The notes below the pieces were generated by a model. It saw nothing but the letters and a program-made list of their open reading frames with translations. It was not told the DNA's origin and did no database searches. This document shows positions 1-8,603 of a stretch of 64,000 nt of DNA, one piece after another. Both the position numbers and the translations under genes were made by a program. The stretch comes from Chelatococcus asaccharovorans. GTDB taxonomy: Bacteria > Pseudomonadota > Alphaproteobacteria > Rhizobiales > Beijerinckiaceae. Where the stretch lies: positions 1 through 64,000 of the forward strand of contig NZ_QJJK01000007.1 of assembly GCF_003201475.1 (NCBI RefSeq), given 5' to 3'. Within the stretch, counting starts at the first letter, position 1. Every line of letters starts with the position of its first letter.

Positions 1-1
1 C

Positions 2-100
2 TCCTGGATCGACGCCTACAACACCCGACGACCCCACTCGGCCCTCAACGGCATCCCGCCATTCCAGAGGCTGAACAACCTTCTTGGAAACGACAGCTAG
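2..100 (+). mobile_element. Transposase C-terminal fragment (IS481/IS3-like, DDE integrase core)
   Basis: The window opens inside a reading frame whose last 32 residues include YNTRRPHSALNGIPP, the typical tail of IS481/IS3-type DDE transposases, ending at a TAG at 98-100. Only the C-terminal end is visible, so whether the element is intact cannot be judged. It marks mobile DNA at the left of the island. No terminal inverted repeat was recognised downstream of the stop. Confidence 0.75.
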
Positions 101-185
101 CTAACCCGGATCGAGATTGATCGATCCGTCGTCAGAGGCCGGCGCGCCTCGCGCGCGACCGGCCGTCATCAACCGGAGAGACAAG

Positions 186-647
186 TTGAACCAGCAAATC
201 GTGGACACTATTGAAAATGGATTACGCGCGATGTGCGGAACAGCAACGGAGTACCAGCGTCTTGTAGACGCGGGACCCTTGTCGCACATCGTCATCAACG
301 ATTTCAAAGACAGGCTTCGCGCGCTTCCCAAAAAGGAGTGGCCGTCAGCAATCGAGATGCAGGCCCGAAATCGCGCTCATGAGATCCTCAGCTTCTATCT
401 GCCCGGAGACCTTTATCATACATCGCAAGAATTCCTTTGGACGATGATCTCAATGGAGTTCTACAAGGTGTTCAAACCGCTATTCGCGAGCAGTCGGCCA
501 ACTTGGTCACACATGGCGTTGGCGAAGAACACGTTCTTAGCCGAGACCGAGGTTATCTACACGCGGGTACTTGGGACCGAAGACCAGCGCGGCGATGACG
601 AAAAGAGACATAGCATCACTCGAGCGCACACCGACGTTTTACGATAA
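186..647 (+). CDS. Hypothetical protein
   Basis: Not recognised. The open frame extends back to a TTG at 117, but the TTG at 186 is preceded by a good Shine-Dalgarno (GGAGAG) and gives a protein of about 153 residues. The sequence is soluble and mixed helical, without a signal peptide or membrane segment. The 3' end overlaps the next gene, which suggests co-translation. It sits just after the transposase remnant, so horizontal acquisition is likely. Confidence 0.5.
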   Translation: MNQQIVDTIENGLRAMCGTATEYQRLVDAGPLSHIVINDFKDRLRALPKKEWPSAIEMQARNRAHEILSFYLPGDLYHTSQEFLWTMISMEFYKVFKPLFASSRPTWSHMALAKNTFLAETEVIYTRVLGTEDQRGDDEKRHSITRAHTDVLR

Positions 648-942
648 GCTTTGGCAGAGTGCTGGCCGTGGCGAGGCGTGGGCGCTGAAGGAACTAGTCG
701 ACGATTGGATCGACGGACGTGATACCGACGGCCTCGACCCTTCAAACTTCCTGCTTATGGTTCGCGCAGCAGCAAACCGGCGAGACGATTGGCATCAGGC
801 AGAAGGCGAAGAGGACGCGGAGGCCTTCCAGCCAATGACCCATTCTCTGATCCGCACACATCGCGCTCTCTTAGAGTGGTATCTTTCGCACCATATCGTC
901 GAGGCGCTTGAAGTATACTCGTGCCTAGATGACGCTGACTAA
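595..942 (+). CDS. Hypothetical protein overlapping the upstream gene
   Basis: Not recognised. The ATG at 595 gives 115 residues (a TTG 24 bases upstream is also possible). The product is acidic and probably helical (WALKELVDDWIDGRD, HRALLEWYLSHHIVEALEV). It overlaps the end of the 186-647 gene by 53 bases in another frame, an overlap typical of a coupled pair. A strong GC hairpin follows at 961-987. Small overlapping pairs like this in a genomic island may be effector/immunity or toxin/antitoxin, but no family assignment can be made. Confidence 0.5.
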   Translation: MTKRDIASLERTPTFYDKLWQSAGRGEAWALKELVDDWIDGRDTDGLDPSNFLLMVRAAANRRDDWHQAEGEEDAEAFQPMTHSLIRTHRALLEWYLSHHIVEALEVYSCLDDAD

Positions 943-960
943 TCAGCTGACACCATTGGG

Positions 961-987
961 CCGGGCCGCGCCTCGCGCGCGGCCCGG
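961..987 (+). terminator. GC-rich hairpin downstream of the 595-942 gene
   Basis: A perfect 11-bp stem (CCGGGCCGCGC / GCGCGGCCCGG) encloses a 5-nt loop 18 bases after the stop codon. There is no U-tract, so it may be a processing or pausing hairpin rather than a classical intrinsic terminator. A looser version of the same core (GGCGCGCCTCGCGCGCGACC) occurs near 140-160. Confidence 0.45.
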
Positions 988-1684
988 AGAATGGTTGAGC
1001 TTTACGGCTGACATGTGGCGCCAGATAAGGTGTCTGCCCGACGGGACCCAGATCCGGATCCGCATTGTGGATTGAGGTGGGACACTTGCTCCGGGCGGGT
1101 GTGTCGAGCGTGTCCCCGAAGATAAACCAATATCCTGCGCCGCATAAGGCGCCTCATGCTGTAAGCCTCTAGCGAGGCTGTAGAGACGCATGGCGCGTTT
1201 ATCAACGCCAGAAGCGGAACTGAGCCGATGCCGCTCCCTGGCCGTCCCTGGGCATCCTATGGGGTGTCCGCGAGGATGTGCGGGCGGGCGGACCCCGGCG
1301 GGTTAGGTTCTTCCCCCCACGGGTGGGTGCCGGGCTGAGGGGCAAGCGCACCTTTCGCACGTTTTCGGAAAATCGAAATTTCGAGTTTGCTTTGGGTCGC
1401 CCGGAACCTGGCCGTCTTCGCGGTGATCCTGCCCGAGGATGCTTATGAAAGTAGAAAAATCGTATTCGTCCGCAAACGAACCCGTAATAACTGCGTCCAA
1501 CTGCGTCCGATCGTGAGCAACTACGAGCAACTGCGGACCATTTACTTCAGTTGAAAGATTTTTTATTGTGCGATGCGCCTTTCCGCGCTACTTTTGACGT
1601 GCCGTCCGTAAGCTCCTGCGCGGACAGAGCACAGCGCCGGCGGCCGTCGCTCCCATCGGCGGCCGCCGTTCCAGATGGGACATC
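988..1684. other. Intergenic stretch without a supportable gene
   Basis: About 700 bases with no frame showing convincing coding character. It contains a small hairpin near 1161-1176 and a short direct-repeat patch near 1492-1535 (repeated AACTGCG units). It may hold decayed phage DNA ahead of the tail genes. Confidence 0.4.
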
Positions 1685-2152
1685 ATGAGCATATTTCAGA
1701 GCTTGAAACGCATCGCAGCAAGTAAAAAGCCAGCAGCATCTGCCGAGTTTGCGAAGCTGCTCGCCGAAGCTGCGTCCGAACGCGGCGATCTCGCCGTCGC
1801 GTTGGTTCGTGACATTGCGGAGGCCGACGCTAAGGTTGTCGCGGTAAATGCGAGCCTGCCCGATGGCTCGGATCCACTTGACACAGTCGAAGCGCGATCC
1901 CGCTGGATACCCTACCTCCCGAAGATCGTGACCGAGACGCGGCTTACGGCCTGGACGTTCTCAGATGAGACAGATCCGCTTCCTGATCAAATCGCCGGCG
2001 CCATCGAGGTCGACGCCACGGATCCCAACGCTGGTTGGTGGACTGACCCCGCGACGGTCGTCGGTGAGGCTGCGTCACGCCATCGAGGCATACCGCAGCA
2101 TCCCGGCACGCGGCGAGGGTTGCGCGCCGTCACCTCCGGCGCGTCGAGATAA
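1685..2152 (+). CDS. Hypothetical phage protein upstream of the tail genes
   Basis: Not recognised. The frame of 155 residues starts at ATG 1685. The N-terminal two thirds look like a normal soluble protein (FAKLLAEAASERGDLAVALV); the last 30 residues are basic and low-complexity, so the natural end may have been altered by a frameshift near 2060. Its position immediately ahead of small genes and a tape-measure gene suggests a phage structural or assembly role. Confidence 0.45.
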   Translation: MSIFQSLKRIAASKKPAASAEFAKLLAEAASERGDLAVALVRDIAEADAKVVAVNASLPDGSDPLDTVEARSRWIPYLPKIVTETRLTAWTFSDETDPLPDQIAGAIEVDATDPNAGWWTDPATVVGEAASRHRGIPQHPGTRRGLRAVTSGASR

Positions 2153-2163
2153 CCGACAGCGCT

Positions 2164-2409
2164 ATGCCGATCATCCCGACCTCGCTTGCGGCGGCTATTC
2201 GAGTGCCCGGCCTTCGCCCTGGACTGCCGGATGCATGGTCGTTCGAGGACCGCGGCTACGTCGAGCCGGCAGATGTCCTGCGCCGTCTCGATGAACTCGA
2301 GCGCGAGCGTCGTGTCGCAAAGCCGCTCACGCCGGAGCGACCGTCGCAGATCACGGTGCGCTTTGAGGCCGACGCTCCGTCCCCCACCGAGGTGGCTCTC
2401 GATGGTTGA
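2164..2409 (+). CDS. Small hypothetical phage tail-region protein
   Basis: Not recognised; 81 residues. The middle (VEPADVLRRLDELERERRV) is a charged helix. The stop overlaps the ATG of the next gene by 8 bases, implying translational coupling. Located two genes upstream of the tape-measure gene, where tail assembly or tail-completion proteins commonly lie, but no homology can be claimed by eye. Confidence 0.45.
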   Translation: MPIIPTSLAAAIRVPGLRPGLPDAWSFEDRGYVEPADVLRRLDELERERRVAKPLTPERPSQITVRFEADAPSPTEVALDG

Positions 2410-2773
2410 CCGCGAGTTCGTCGACCGGATTGCGGCGCTGGCTTCCCGGTATGGTGTCGAGATCAAACCGCTTCCTGGGGAGAGTGCTGAAACTTTCAAT
2501 CGGCGCGCCCTTGAGATACTCGCGGTCGCTGCGCCGCCCGCCGCCTCTGCGGAAACGGCCATGGCCGTGGCAATGGTCGGTGCAAATTTTCAGGACCTTG
2601 TCGGGCGCCTGGGGCAGCGGCTCGTCCTGGTCCCCGATGAGGTGGGCGGGGACGTCGCGACCCTCACCCGCATGCGCGACGCGCTCGCGCGGGCGCTCAA
2701 CGAGAGTGCGTCCGAGATGTCTGGTCTCGCGCACGCCATTAATGAACGGCTCGAAGCCGGCTCACTTAACTAA
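2402..2773 (+). CDS. Hypothetical phage protein preceding the tape measure gene
   Basis: A 123-residue soluble, helical protein starting at ATG 2402, inside the end of the upstream gene. It contains an Ala-rich central stretch and a C-terminal helix (LARALNESASEMSGLAHAI). By position it could be a tail assembly chaperone feeding the tape-measure protein, which begins 8 bases after its stop. This is a positional inference only. Confidence 0.5.
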   Translation: MVDREFVDRIAALASRYGVEIKPLPGESAETFNRRALEILAVAAPPAASAETAMAVAMVGANFQDLVGRLGQRLVLVPDEVGGDVATLTRMRDALARALNESASEMSGLAHAINERLEAGSLN

Positions 2774-2781
2774 GGTCCACC

Positions 2782-4677
2782 ATGGCAACGGTTACCTCCT
2801 CTCTTGTCCTGAAGCTGATCGACCAAATGAGCGGCCCCGCGAAGGGCGCCGCCGGGTCGCTCAAGGGTCTCGCCTCCGCTACGAAGAATCTCGAGAAGCT
2901 CGGAAAGATCACCGCTTTCCGTGAGGCCATGCGCTCCATGAAGGAGGCCTCATCGGCCTTCAAGCGGACGCAAGAACAAGTCCGGCGGCTGAAGACCGAG
3001 CTGGCTGGTACGGACAGTCCTTCGAGAAAGTTGCAGAGCGCGCTGAAGGCAGCCGAGCGCGCGGCCGCGAGTGCCAAGAAGGCGTTCATGGATCAGGGAC
3101 AGGCTGCGCGCCAGGCCCGGACCGCGCTCGAGCAGTCCGGCGGCTCGGTCCGCCGACTGGCCGGCGACGAGGCAAAGCTCCGCAACGCGATCGACCGCAC
3201 GAACGCCGCGCTCCAGCGCCGCGCGCAGCGCGCGGACGCGCTTCGCGGCCTTGGCGGCATGGGAGCCGCCGGCGCGCTCGTCGCGGGTTACCATGCCCGG
3301 CGTCTAGGACAAAAATCTATTGTGAGCGCTGCCGAATTCGATCTGGGTGTCAAACGTCAACGCTACGTTCAAGGCCTATCTGGTGAAGAGCAGGCGCCGC
3401 TCATCGAGCAAGCCAAGAGGATAGGGCAGGAAACGCAATTTACGAACCTCGATGTCGTCCGCGCACAGACCAAGGCTATGCAGGGTCTTGACGCTGCCGC
3501 GCCTGGCGTGCGGGCCGATATTGCTCAAGGTTTGATGGAGCACGTCAAAAACTATGCCATGATTATGGAGGCTGACCTCGAAACGTCTGCCGAAGCTGTC
3601 CGCTCCTATCTGCTGGCCACCCGCAAAGATATCTCCACCAAGGAGAAGGCTCTTAAGGAAGCCGGCAAGGCCGTCAACCAGATGGTCAAGATGGCCAAAA
3701 TGGGCGGCATGGACGATGAAGATGTCCAGCAGTTCTTCAAGTATTCGGCAGCATCTGCAACGACGCTAGGCCTGACGACAGACACGCTGATGTCGCTCGG
3801 AGCATTGGCCCGCCGCGGTGGTCTTCGCGGTGATGAGGCTGGCGTATTTGTTAGATCGGCTTCCGCCAAGATTGCCTCTCCGACCAAAAAGGGCCTGTCG
3901 GCGCTCAACGCGGCTGGCATCAACTACAGCGATTATGTGCGGATGCCAGACAAGCTCGATGTCGGCGGGCTCGAAGGCCAGTTTAAGATGAACATGGGCA
4001 TCGGCCTCGAAGACGGTGTCCGTAAGAAGCTCACGGACATCCTGGCCGACAAGGGGTTGCTGGGAGATCGGGGCAAGTTCATTGAGGCGGTCACCGGCGC
4101 GGTAGAGGAGCAGTTTCCCCGAACCAAAAAGGGGACGATGCGACCGGCCGATCGGGTCAATATCTCCAAAGTCGCCGACACTTTTTACAGGCTCTCCGCA
4201 CAGAGCGTCGATGCCGAGGGACTGCTCGATGCGGTGATGAGCAGCAACATGACGCTTGCCCAGCTCAATGCGTTCCTCACGGACAAGCAGGGCGGTCGTG
4301 GCGCCATAACCCAGTCGCAGTGGGATCAGTTCAAGGCCGCACGCCAGCAAATAAAGAATGCCGGTGACGATGAGGACATGGCCAAGAATATGGCCACGAA
4401 CATCATGTCCGGCCTGGGTGGCTCTCTCGAGAACCTGAAGGGGTCTGTCGAAAATCTAGTCACGTCGATCGGCACTGCGAACGAGGGCCTAAGCGTGACC
4501 GCGACGCCGAAGGTGGACACGTCATCAATCGACGCCGCGACAGCCAAGGCGCGCGAATTGAACGCAGAGCTGAGCCGGGCTGGATCTCTTGCGCAGGCGG
4601 CCGGCCGCGCTGCCCGCGATGGGCTGGCCCAGAAGCTGCGCGGCGTTCACGCCGACCCTGGAATTGAGGCGCGCTGA
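2782..4677 (+). CDS. Phage tail tape measure protein (TP901-like core)
   Basis: A 631-residue protein starting with MATVTSSLVLKLIDQMSGPA, the usual opening of Mu-like/TP901 tape measures, followed by a coiled-coil stretch (about residues 40-130), a short Gly/Ala segment near 150-165, and a conserved core in which AEFDLGVKRQ and TQFTNLDVVRAQTKAM match the TP901 tape-measure region. It sets tail length in siphophages and myophages. Tape-measure proteins are often longer than this, and no baseplate genes follow, so the module is incomplete. It differs from the tape-measure remnant at 13.5 kb. Confidence 0.85.
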   Translation: MATVTSSLVLKLIDQMSGPAKGAAGSLKGLASATKNLEKLGKITAFREAMRSMKEASSAFKRTQEQVRRLKTELAGTDSPSRKLQSALKAAERAAASAKKAFMDQGQAARQARTALEQSGGSVRRLAGDEAKLRNAIDRTNAALQRRAQRADALRGLGGMGAAGALVAGYHARRLGQKSIVSAAEFDLGVKRQRYVQGLSGEEQAPLIEQAKRIGQETQFTNLDVVRAQTKAMQGLDAAAPGVRADIAQGLMEHVKNYAMIMEADLETSAEAVRSYLLATRKDISTKEKALKEAGKAVNQMVKMAKMGGMDDEDVQQFFKYSAASATTLGLTTDTLMSLGALARRGGLRGDEAGVFVRSASAKIASPTKKGLSALNAAGINYSDYVRMPDKLDVGGLEGQFKMNMGIGLEDGVRKKLTDILADKGLLGDRGKFIEAVTGAVEEQFPRTKKGTMRPADRVNISKVADTFYRLSAQSVDAEGLLDAVMSSNMTLAQLNAFLTDKQGGRGAITQSQWDQFKAARQQIKNAGDDEDMAKNMATNIMSGLGGSLENLKGSVENLVTSIGTANEGLSVTATPKVDTSSIDAATAKARELNAELSRAGSLAQAAGRAARDGLAQKLRGVHADPGIEAR

Positions 4678-4701
4678 CGGAAGTCAAAGGAAGGAACTCA
4701 T

Positions 4702-5076
4702 ATGCACGATCATGACCAACCTGACACGACCGGGCTTCCGGTTGGCGCAATCGATATCGCCGCCTTGGCGCGACTGCCCAAGCCCGCGGATGCGGCGGCG
4801 GAACGTCGCCGCGCTATCGCAATCCATGACGTCGGCGCACAGGCGCGGCGTCTCGGGATCGCTGTTGATGTCACCTCGGCCCTCGAGCTAGGGGTCGATC
4901 CTCGTGGTCTTCGGCTGGCCGTTCTCGATGCTGCTGCCGCGCGGAGCGACGCCACTGCCGTCGTCGCCGCGCAGCCCGAAGCGCCGGCCGTCGCCGCCGG
5001 TCCAGCTAGACCCAAGCGCTCCGCGCTCGTCGAGATGGCGCGCCGCTCCGCCGATGCTGGGAACTCTGGCCGGTGA
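4702..5076 (+). CDS. Small Ala-rich phage protein, paralog of the next gene
   Basis: 124 residues, not firmly recognised. The block ERRRAIAIHDVGAQARRLGI followed by LGVDPRGLRLAVLDAAAA resembles the segment found at the C-terminus of phage prohead proteases, where a helix pair is followed by an Ala-rich tail. The next gene repeats the same plan (AAGIDIEAEVRAGTSAADLR). It lies 24 bases after the tape-measure gene with the same orientation. Function unknown; a detached head-maturation-type C-terminal domain is one possibility. Confidence 0.5.
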   Translation: MHDHDQPDTTGLPVGAIDIAALARLPKPADAAAERRRAIAIHDVGAQARRLGIAVDVTSALELGVDPRGLRLAVLDAAAARSDATAVVAAQPEAPAVAAGPARPKRSALVEMARRSADAGNSGR

Positions 5077-5140
5077 TCGCACCTCATCGCATCGCCGGCC
5101 AGTCCTTCAACCTTCCACCTCATCAACCCGGGGATCGCCG

Positions 5141-5458
5141 ATGACTTCCGATACCATTTCTGTTGCAGAAGCCCACGAACTCATTGCCATGGCGCCGGCG
5201 GCAGTTGCCGCCGGAATTGACATCGAAGCGGAGGTTCGCGCCGGCACGTCCGCCGCCGATCTGCGCGCCAGGCTTGCTGCAACCGGGATCTCCACCGGAG
5301 CGAAGACCGGTGAGGCCGCCATCGTGACCTTGGCGCGCTCCAGCGCCGCAGCTGCCGCAACCCGGCAGGGCTCTGACGGACAGGCTGGGAAATCACCGCT
5401 CGTCACGCTGGCGCAAGCGCGCGCTGATCGCGCCAACCGCGGCAGGGCTTCTCTCTGA
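5141..5458 (+). CDS. Small Ala-rich phage protein, paralog of the previous gene
   Basis: The ATG at 5141 gives 105 residues (the frame is open further upstream, where it overlaps the previous gene). It carries GIDIEAEVRAGTSAADLRARLAATGI, a compact helix pair like that of the 4702-5076 protein, and ends in an Arg-rich tail. The next gene starts about 10 bases after its stop with a shared GAGGAG ribosome site. Function unknown. Confidence 0.45.
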   Translation: MTSDTISVAEAHELIAMAPAAVAAGIDIEAEVRAGTSAADLRARLAATGISTGAKTGEAAIVTLARSSAAAAATRQGSDGQAGKSPLVTLAQARADRANRGRASL

Positions 5459-5467
5459 GGAGTGCGA

Positions 5468-5824
5468 ATGATGGAAAAGAAAACCAGGCGATCGACACCA
5501 CGCCGCCTGTATTACGGGCCCGAGAAAATGCGCGCCGCCTTTATGGCCGGCGCTGGCCGCTCGGGCACAGAGATCGCGACGGTGCTCGGCGGGACCAGCA
5601 GCCATAAGGTGCGCGCCATGCTGCGTAAGGCTGGCTTGAGCATGACCCGGCGCGGCGGTGACGACGCCATCCTTCAGACCCATCTGCGCCGGCGCGAATT
5701 GGCTTCGCTGGTTGCTGAAGCCGATCGCCGGGACTTCGATCCCGGCGATCTCGTCGCGGCTCTGGTCAGGGCCTGCATCGAGGATCCGGTGCTTATCGAC
5801 AACATCATCGACGACGCGGCTTAG
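5468..5824 (+). CDS. Helix-turn-helix-like hypothetical phage protein
   Basis: About 118 residues; start at ATG 5468 or 5471 behind GAGGAG. The middle (MRAAFMAGAGRSGTEIATVL then HKVRAMLRKAGL) looks like a resolvase/GcrA-type helix-turn-helix that senses a short DNA site. The C-terminus is acidic. It is the last gene of the plus-strand phage segment and converges with the minus-strand gene at 5846. A DNA-binding role is inferred from the pattern, not from an identified family. Confidence 0.5.
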   Translation: MMEKKTRRSTPRRLYYGPEKMRAAFMAGAGRSGTEIATVLGGTSSHKVRAMLRKAGLSMTRRGGDDAILQTHLRRRELASLVAEADRRDFDPGDLVAALVRACIEDPVLIDNIIDDAA

Positions 5825-5845
5825 CAGGCCTTCGCGGCGTTTGGC

Positions 5846-6190
5846 TTAGCGCAGAGACACATCCACGTCGGCACCTTCAAAGACATACTCGCCGAAATCA
5901 CTGGCTCTTGGCGAGAGGCCGTCCCACTCAATGCAAATCGTAACGCCGGATGTGTCTTTCTTTATCGAATAGATCGCCCCAAATTCGAGACGCGGCGTGA
6001 ACTCTTTCTCGGGCTCGCCGTTTCTGGTGATCGAACGGATACCGCGGATGGAAACCGTGGTCGGCGGCATATCCGGGGTATCGAAACCCGTTGAGAATTC
6101 TTCGACCGCGAAATGTACTTCGTCGCCTACGAGCCTGACCGCTTCAATCGGCGCGTCGTGGAAAAGGCGATGGTCGATTATCTCCGCCAC
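5846..6190 (-). CDS. Hypothetical protein of the immunity-like cluster
   Basis: 114 residues starting at GTG 6190, only 2 bases after the stop of the upstream gene (6193-6438), so the two are coupled. The sequence is acidic and beta-rich, with FAVEEFSTGFDTPDMPP and a WDGLSPRASDFGEYVFEG tail, without membrane segments. Small acidic proteins of this kind are frequent as immunity partners, but the family is not recognised. Confidence 0.5.
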   Translation of the reverse strand: MAEIIDHRLFHDAPIEAVRLVGDEVHFAVEEFSTGFDTPDMPPTTVSIRGIRSITRNGEPEKEFTPRLEFGAIYSIKKDTSGVTICIEWDGLSPRASDFGEYVFEGADVDVSLR

Positions 6191-6192
6191 TT

Positions 6193-6438
6193 CTACTCAA
6201 GCTCCATCAAAGCCAAAGCGCTCTTCAAGGCCTCGGCTGCGATTGGCGATAGTACGACGTCGCCACCTGCTGACAGATCCCGCAGCGTCTCAGCGGCCAG
6301 GCCATATTCCCGATGCGCGAGAAACTCGCGAGCTTGAGCGACCTGCAATTCGCACCGCAGCGTCTTACTACCGTCCAAAGCACAAGCGAGCAGCATCTCA
6401 AGCTCGTTCCATAGCTGATTGAGTTCCTTATCCGCCAT
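6193..6438 (-). CDS. Small helical protein, weakly MafI-like immunity candidate
   Basis: About 81 residues (ATG 6438; GTG 6444 is an alternative). The pattern AREFLAHREYGLAAETLRDL resembles the core of MafI-type immunity proteins, which carry a similar helix-turn (hand recognition only). It is co-transcribed with the 5846-6190 gene and lies 69 bases after the CdiI-like gene. No toxin is visible nearby. Confidence 0.5.
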   Translation of the reverse strand: MADKELNQLWNELEMLLACALDGSKTLRCELQVAQAREFLAHREYGLAAETLRDLSAGGDVVLSPIAAEALKSALALMELE

Positions 6439-6506
6439 TTTCACCCGCCGGCAGATTGACGCGACTGCCGTCCTTCCGACCGACTGTTTGCGAAGGAAGG
6501 CCCGTC

Positions 6507-6950
6507 CTAGCGTCCATTCTTGAACCGATCGTATCTGCTGCGCATGTCGTCGCGCAGAGACGCTGAGCCTTCCAGTCGGTTGATTTCTTCGAAATAACGT
6601 TGGGCGATTTGGTCGATCCGCTCACGCCAGCCGGAATGACGAGCCACTGTCTCCGGCGGCAGCGCCAACACTGCGGCGAGCAGGTCACCCTCATAGAAAG
6701 ATCCCCACGTCAGCGGATCGGCATCGAGCTTCTCCAATGCGAGCGGTACCAGATAGGGCAGCCCGACCTTCTGGCTGATCAACAGCCGCAATTCTCCGGC
6801 TGTGAGATCCCGGATGGGCTTTGTCCGCGCGGCGTGCACCCTTTGGACGACGGAACTGCCGAATGTCGGCTCTCCCCAGCGGTCGTTCTCCAGATCCTCG
6901 AGTGAGCGCGTCCGGTGATCGACGATGTGGGGCTTTTCCTTCCGTTTCAT
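6507..6950 (-). CDS. Contact-dependent growth inhibition immunity protein (CdiI-like)
   Basis: 147 residues from ATG 6950, chosen over an upstream in-frame start because AAAGGAGG lies directly before it. The signature is clear: RSLEDLENDRWGEP, then LTAGELRLLISQKVGLPYLV, LALEKLDADP and FYEGDLLAAVL, matching the CdiI family that neutralises the toxic tip of CdiA in the same cell. No CdiA/CdiB or rhs-type toxin is present in the window, so it is an orphan immunity gene. It heads a run of small minus-strand genes (6507 to 5846). Confidence 0.8.
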   Translation of the reverse strand: MKRKEKPHIVDHRTRSLEDLENDRWGEPTFGSSVVQRVHAARTKPIRDLTAGELRLLISQKVGLPYLVPLALEKLDADPLTWGSFYEGDLLAAVLALPPETVARHSGWRERIDQIAQRYFEEINRLEGSASLRDDMRSRYDRFKNGR

Positions 6951-6989
6951 CGAAGCCTCCTTTAGCGGCGGCGCCCACATCCAGCTTGC

Positions 6990-7244
6990 TCACTCGTGGT
7001 TGTCCGGTTGCGCGTCCGGCTTGATGGCTTCCGCGACGAGACCGCGGCTTCCATCGCGGAATTCTCGCTGACGAGCTGTAATGACTGCGCCGACCTCAAA
7101 TTTCCAATTTTCATTGACCGGTCGCGGACCTGCAATACGGTACATATCACGCCCAAGATGCTCTGCGGGAACAGGACGCCATACTTCCGTGCCTTCCTCC
7201 AGCAGCGGCATATAAATCGTCACGAACACAGGCCCCACCCGCAT
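6990..7244 (-). CDS. Conserved small hypothetical protein
   Basis: 84 residues. The sequence VTIYMPLLEEGTEVWRPVPA followed by MYRI, ENWKFEVGAVI fits a small conserved family of unknown function that often occurs near immunity-type genes. It is soluble, with no signal. It lies 39 bases upstream of the CdiI-like gene on the same strand and may share its transcript. Confidence 0.6.
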   Translation of the reverse strand: MRVGPVFVTIYMPLLEEGTEVWRPVPAEHLGRDMYRIAGPRPVNENWKFEVGAVITARQREFRDGSRGLVAEAIKPDAQPDNHE

Positions 7245-7300
7245 TCTCCCCGTTCAGCTCGGCTGGCTTGGTCCCCTGCGCTACTTCTCCAGGCGCTTGA

Positions 7301-7585
7301 TCACCCGTCGTTCTCAGCATTGAGCTGCTCGGGCTTCAGTCCCTCATCGGCACTCTGGCGCAGGCTGACGCCTTCGCCAAGCGCCGGGTCGCCGGCGGCG
7401 AGGAAGACGATGCCGTGCTTTTCGAGAGCCAGCACCATCATGGCGAGCGTCGCCCGCCGGGGGATCGCCGTATCGGCCTCGAAGGTTCGCACGGTCGATA
7501 TTCCGACCTGGGCGGTGTTGGCGAGGTCGGCCTGCGACCAGTTCAAAAGCGCCCTGGCGGCGCGGCATTGGGATGCTGTCATCAT
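7301..7585 (-). CDS. XRE-family transcriptional regulator (Cro/CI helix-turn-helix)
   Basis: 95 residues from ATG 7585 (tandem ATG codons; a GTG further upstream is less likely). The helix-turn-helix CRAARALLNWSQADLANTA plus GISTVRTFEADTAIPR is the classic single-domain XRE fold. The tail carries GIVFLAAGDPALGEGVSL, common in this subfamily. It lies upstream of and in line with the minus-strand immunity-like genes and could control them. The target operator was not identified. Confidence 0.8.
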   Translation of the reverse strand: MMTASQCRAARALLNWSQADLANTAQVGISTVRTFEADTAIPRRATLAMMVLALEKHGIVFLAAGDPALGEGVSLRQSADEGLKPEQLNAENDG

Positions 7586-7763
7586 CTGCGCACGATATGC
7601 GCATTGCGAAATAGTAGCCAGAACCAACGAAAAAAGATGGACCACGATCAGCTTCGTGGTTAACTTTTAGAAACAACGGAAAACGTTGCTTTGCTTCACC
7701 GCTGCCGCGGCCCCCTGTGCGCGGCAAACGCTTTCGCTCGCCCTGATGACCAAGAGGCCGCCT

Positions 7764-8207
7764 ATGTCGATATCGCTTCCCCCCAACGAGCCGCCGTCCG
7801 ATCCGTTCGACCTTCCGTCACTCTCCCGGTCCGAGCAGGCCGCGCTTGCCGCGCGCCTGCTGCCCCCAGCCGTCGCCGACGAGGTGACCGTGACCGCGCT
7901 TCTCGATCGCTACGCGTATTGGGACGATGCTGCCTTCGACGAGCCGATTGCCCAGGCGGCGCAACGGGCTCAAGAGAGCCCCGTGTTTTGTGTGATCGCC
8001 GATCGGAAAGAAGAAGTCATCAACCGGCTGGTTGCCACGCCGGCATTGTCGGTCGATGAACTGGCCGAGAAGCTGACCTACGCCCTGGATCTCCTTGGTG
8101 AGCAATGGACTGACCAGCGCGACTTCCGCCTGATCGAGAGCGCTGCCCGTGACGCAGCGCGGTTGCGGAAAGAGGAGCGGCGTCAGCCGTCTGCGGCTCT
8201 CATGTAG
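7764..8207 (+). CDS. Hypothetical protein
   Basis: About 147 residues from ATG 7764, which has AAGAGG at the right distance (ATG 7746 also possible). It is acidic and helical, with the central segment VTVTALLDRYAYWDDAAFDEP. No domain is recognised. A strong intrinsic terminator follows at 8257-8289, supporting that it is a real transcription unit, divergent from the XRE regulator. Confidence 0.55.
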   Translation: MSISLPPNEPPSDPFDLPSLSRSEQAALAARLLPPAVADEVTVTALLDRYAYWDDAAFDEPIAQAAQRAQESPVFCVIADRKEEVINRLVATPALSVDELAEKLTYALDLLGEQWTDQRDFRLIESAARDAARLRKEERRQPSAALM

Positions 8208-8256
8208 CGCGCCTTGCGGCGACCCTGCCGCAGTCACTTCCGGCGATCCTTTGATG

Positions 8257-8289
8257 GGCTCGGTCCGCCACGGCGGCCGGGCCTTTTTT
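8257..8289 (+). terminator. Intrinsic terminator
   Basis: GGCTCGG and CCGCC pair with GGCGG and CCGGGCC (one bulged T, one G-U) and are followed by TTTTTT at 8284-8289. It lies 50 bases after the stop of the 7764-8207 gene. Confidence 0.75.
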
Positions 8290-8603
8290 GCGCGCCGTGC
8301 CATCGCGCCCGGGCTGGACAGATTGTCGGCGACTGGGAAGGCTTTATCCAACTCTCATGAAGCGGAGCGAACACGACCGAATATCATCGGGCACCTCCAG
8401 ACGAGGCGCACGTCGAGAATACGTGCCGAATAGGTAAAGAAGATGAGTGCCGCTACCTGACGTTATCGGAAAGCGGGTGGTGTTGCGAAAAGCTCTCTGA
8501 GCTCAAGGATGTCATCGACGCGCGCGTTGCCCGCGGCAAGCAGAAGGCGCGCGGTGACAATTGCGATGGGATGGGAAGCCAGGCGAATGGTCCCCGCTCC
8601 AGG
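8290..8603. other. Intergenic stretch without a supportable gene
   Basis: Roughly 310 bases. Open frames here lack ribosome sites or plausible protein composition. Nothing else was seen. Confidence 0.35.

Noticed and set aside
1303-1530. A 75-residue minus-strand frame in the 988-1684 gap
   Set aside because: No ribosome site or recognised motif; part of it is the antisense of a direct-repeat patch.
8149-8433. A 94-residue plus-strand frame
   Set aside because: Runs through the terminator at 8257-8289 and starts inside the preceding gene without a ribosome site.
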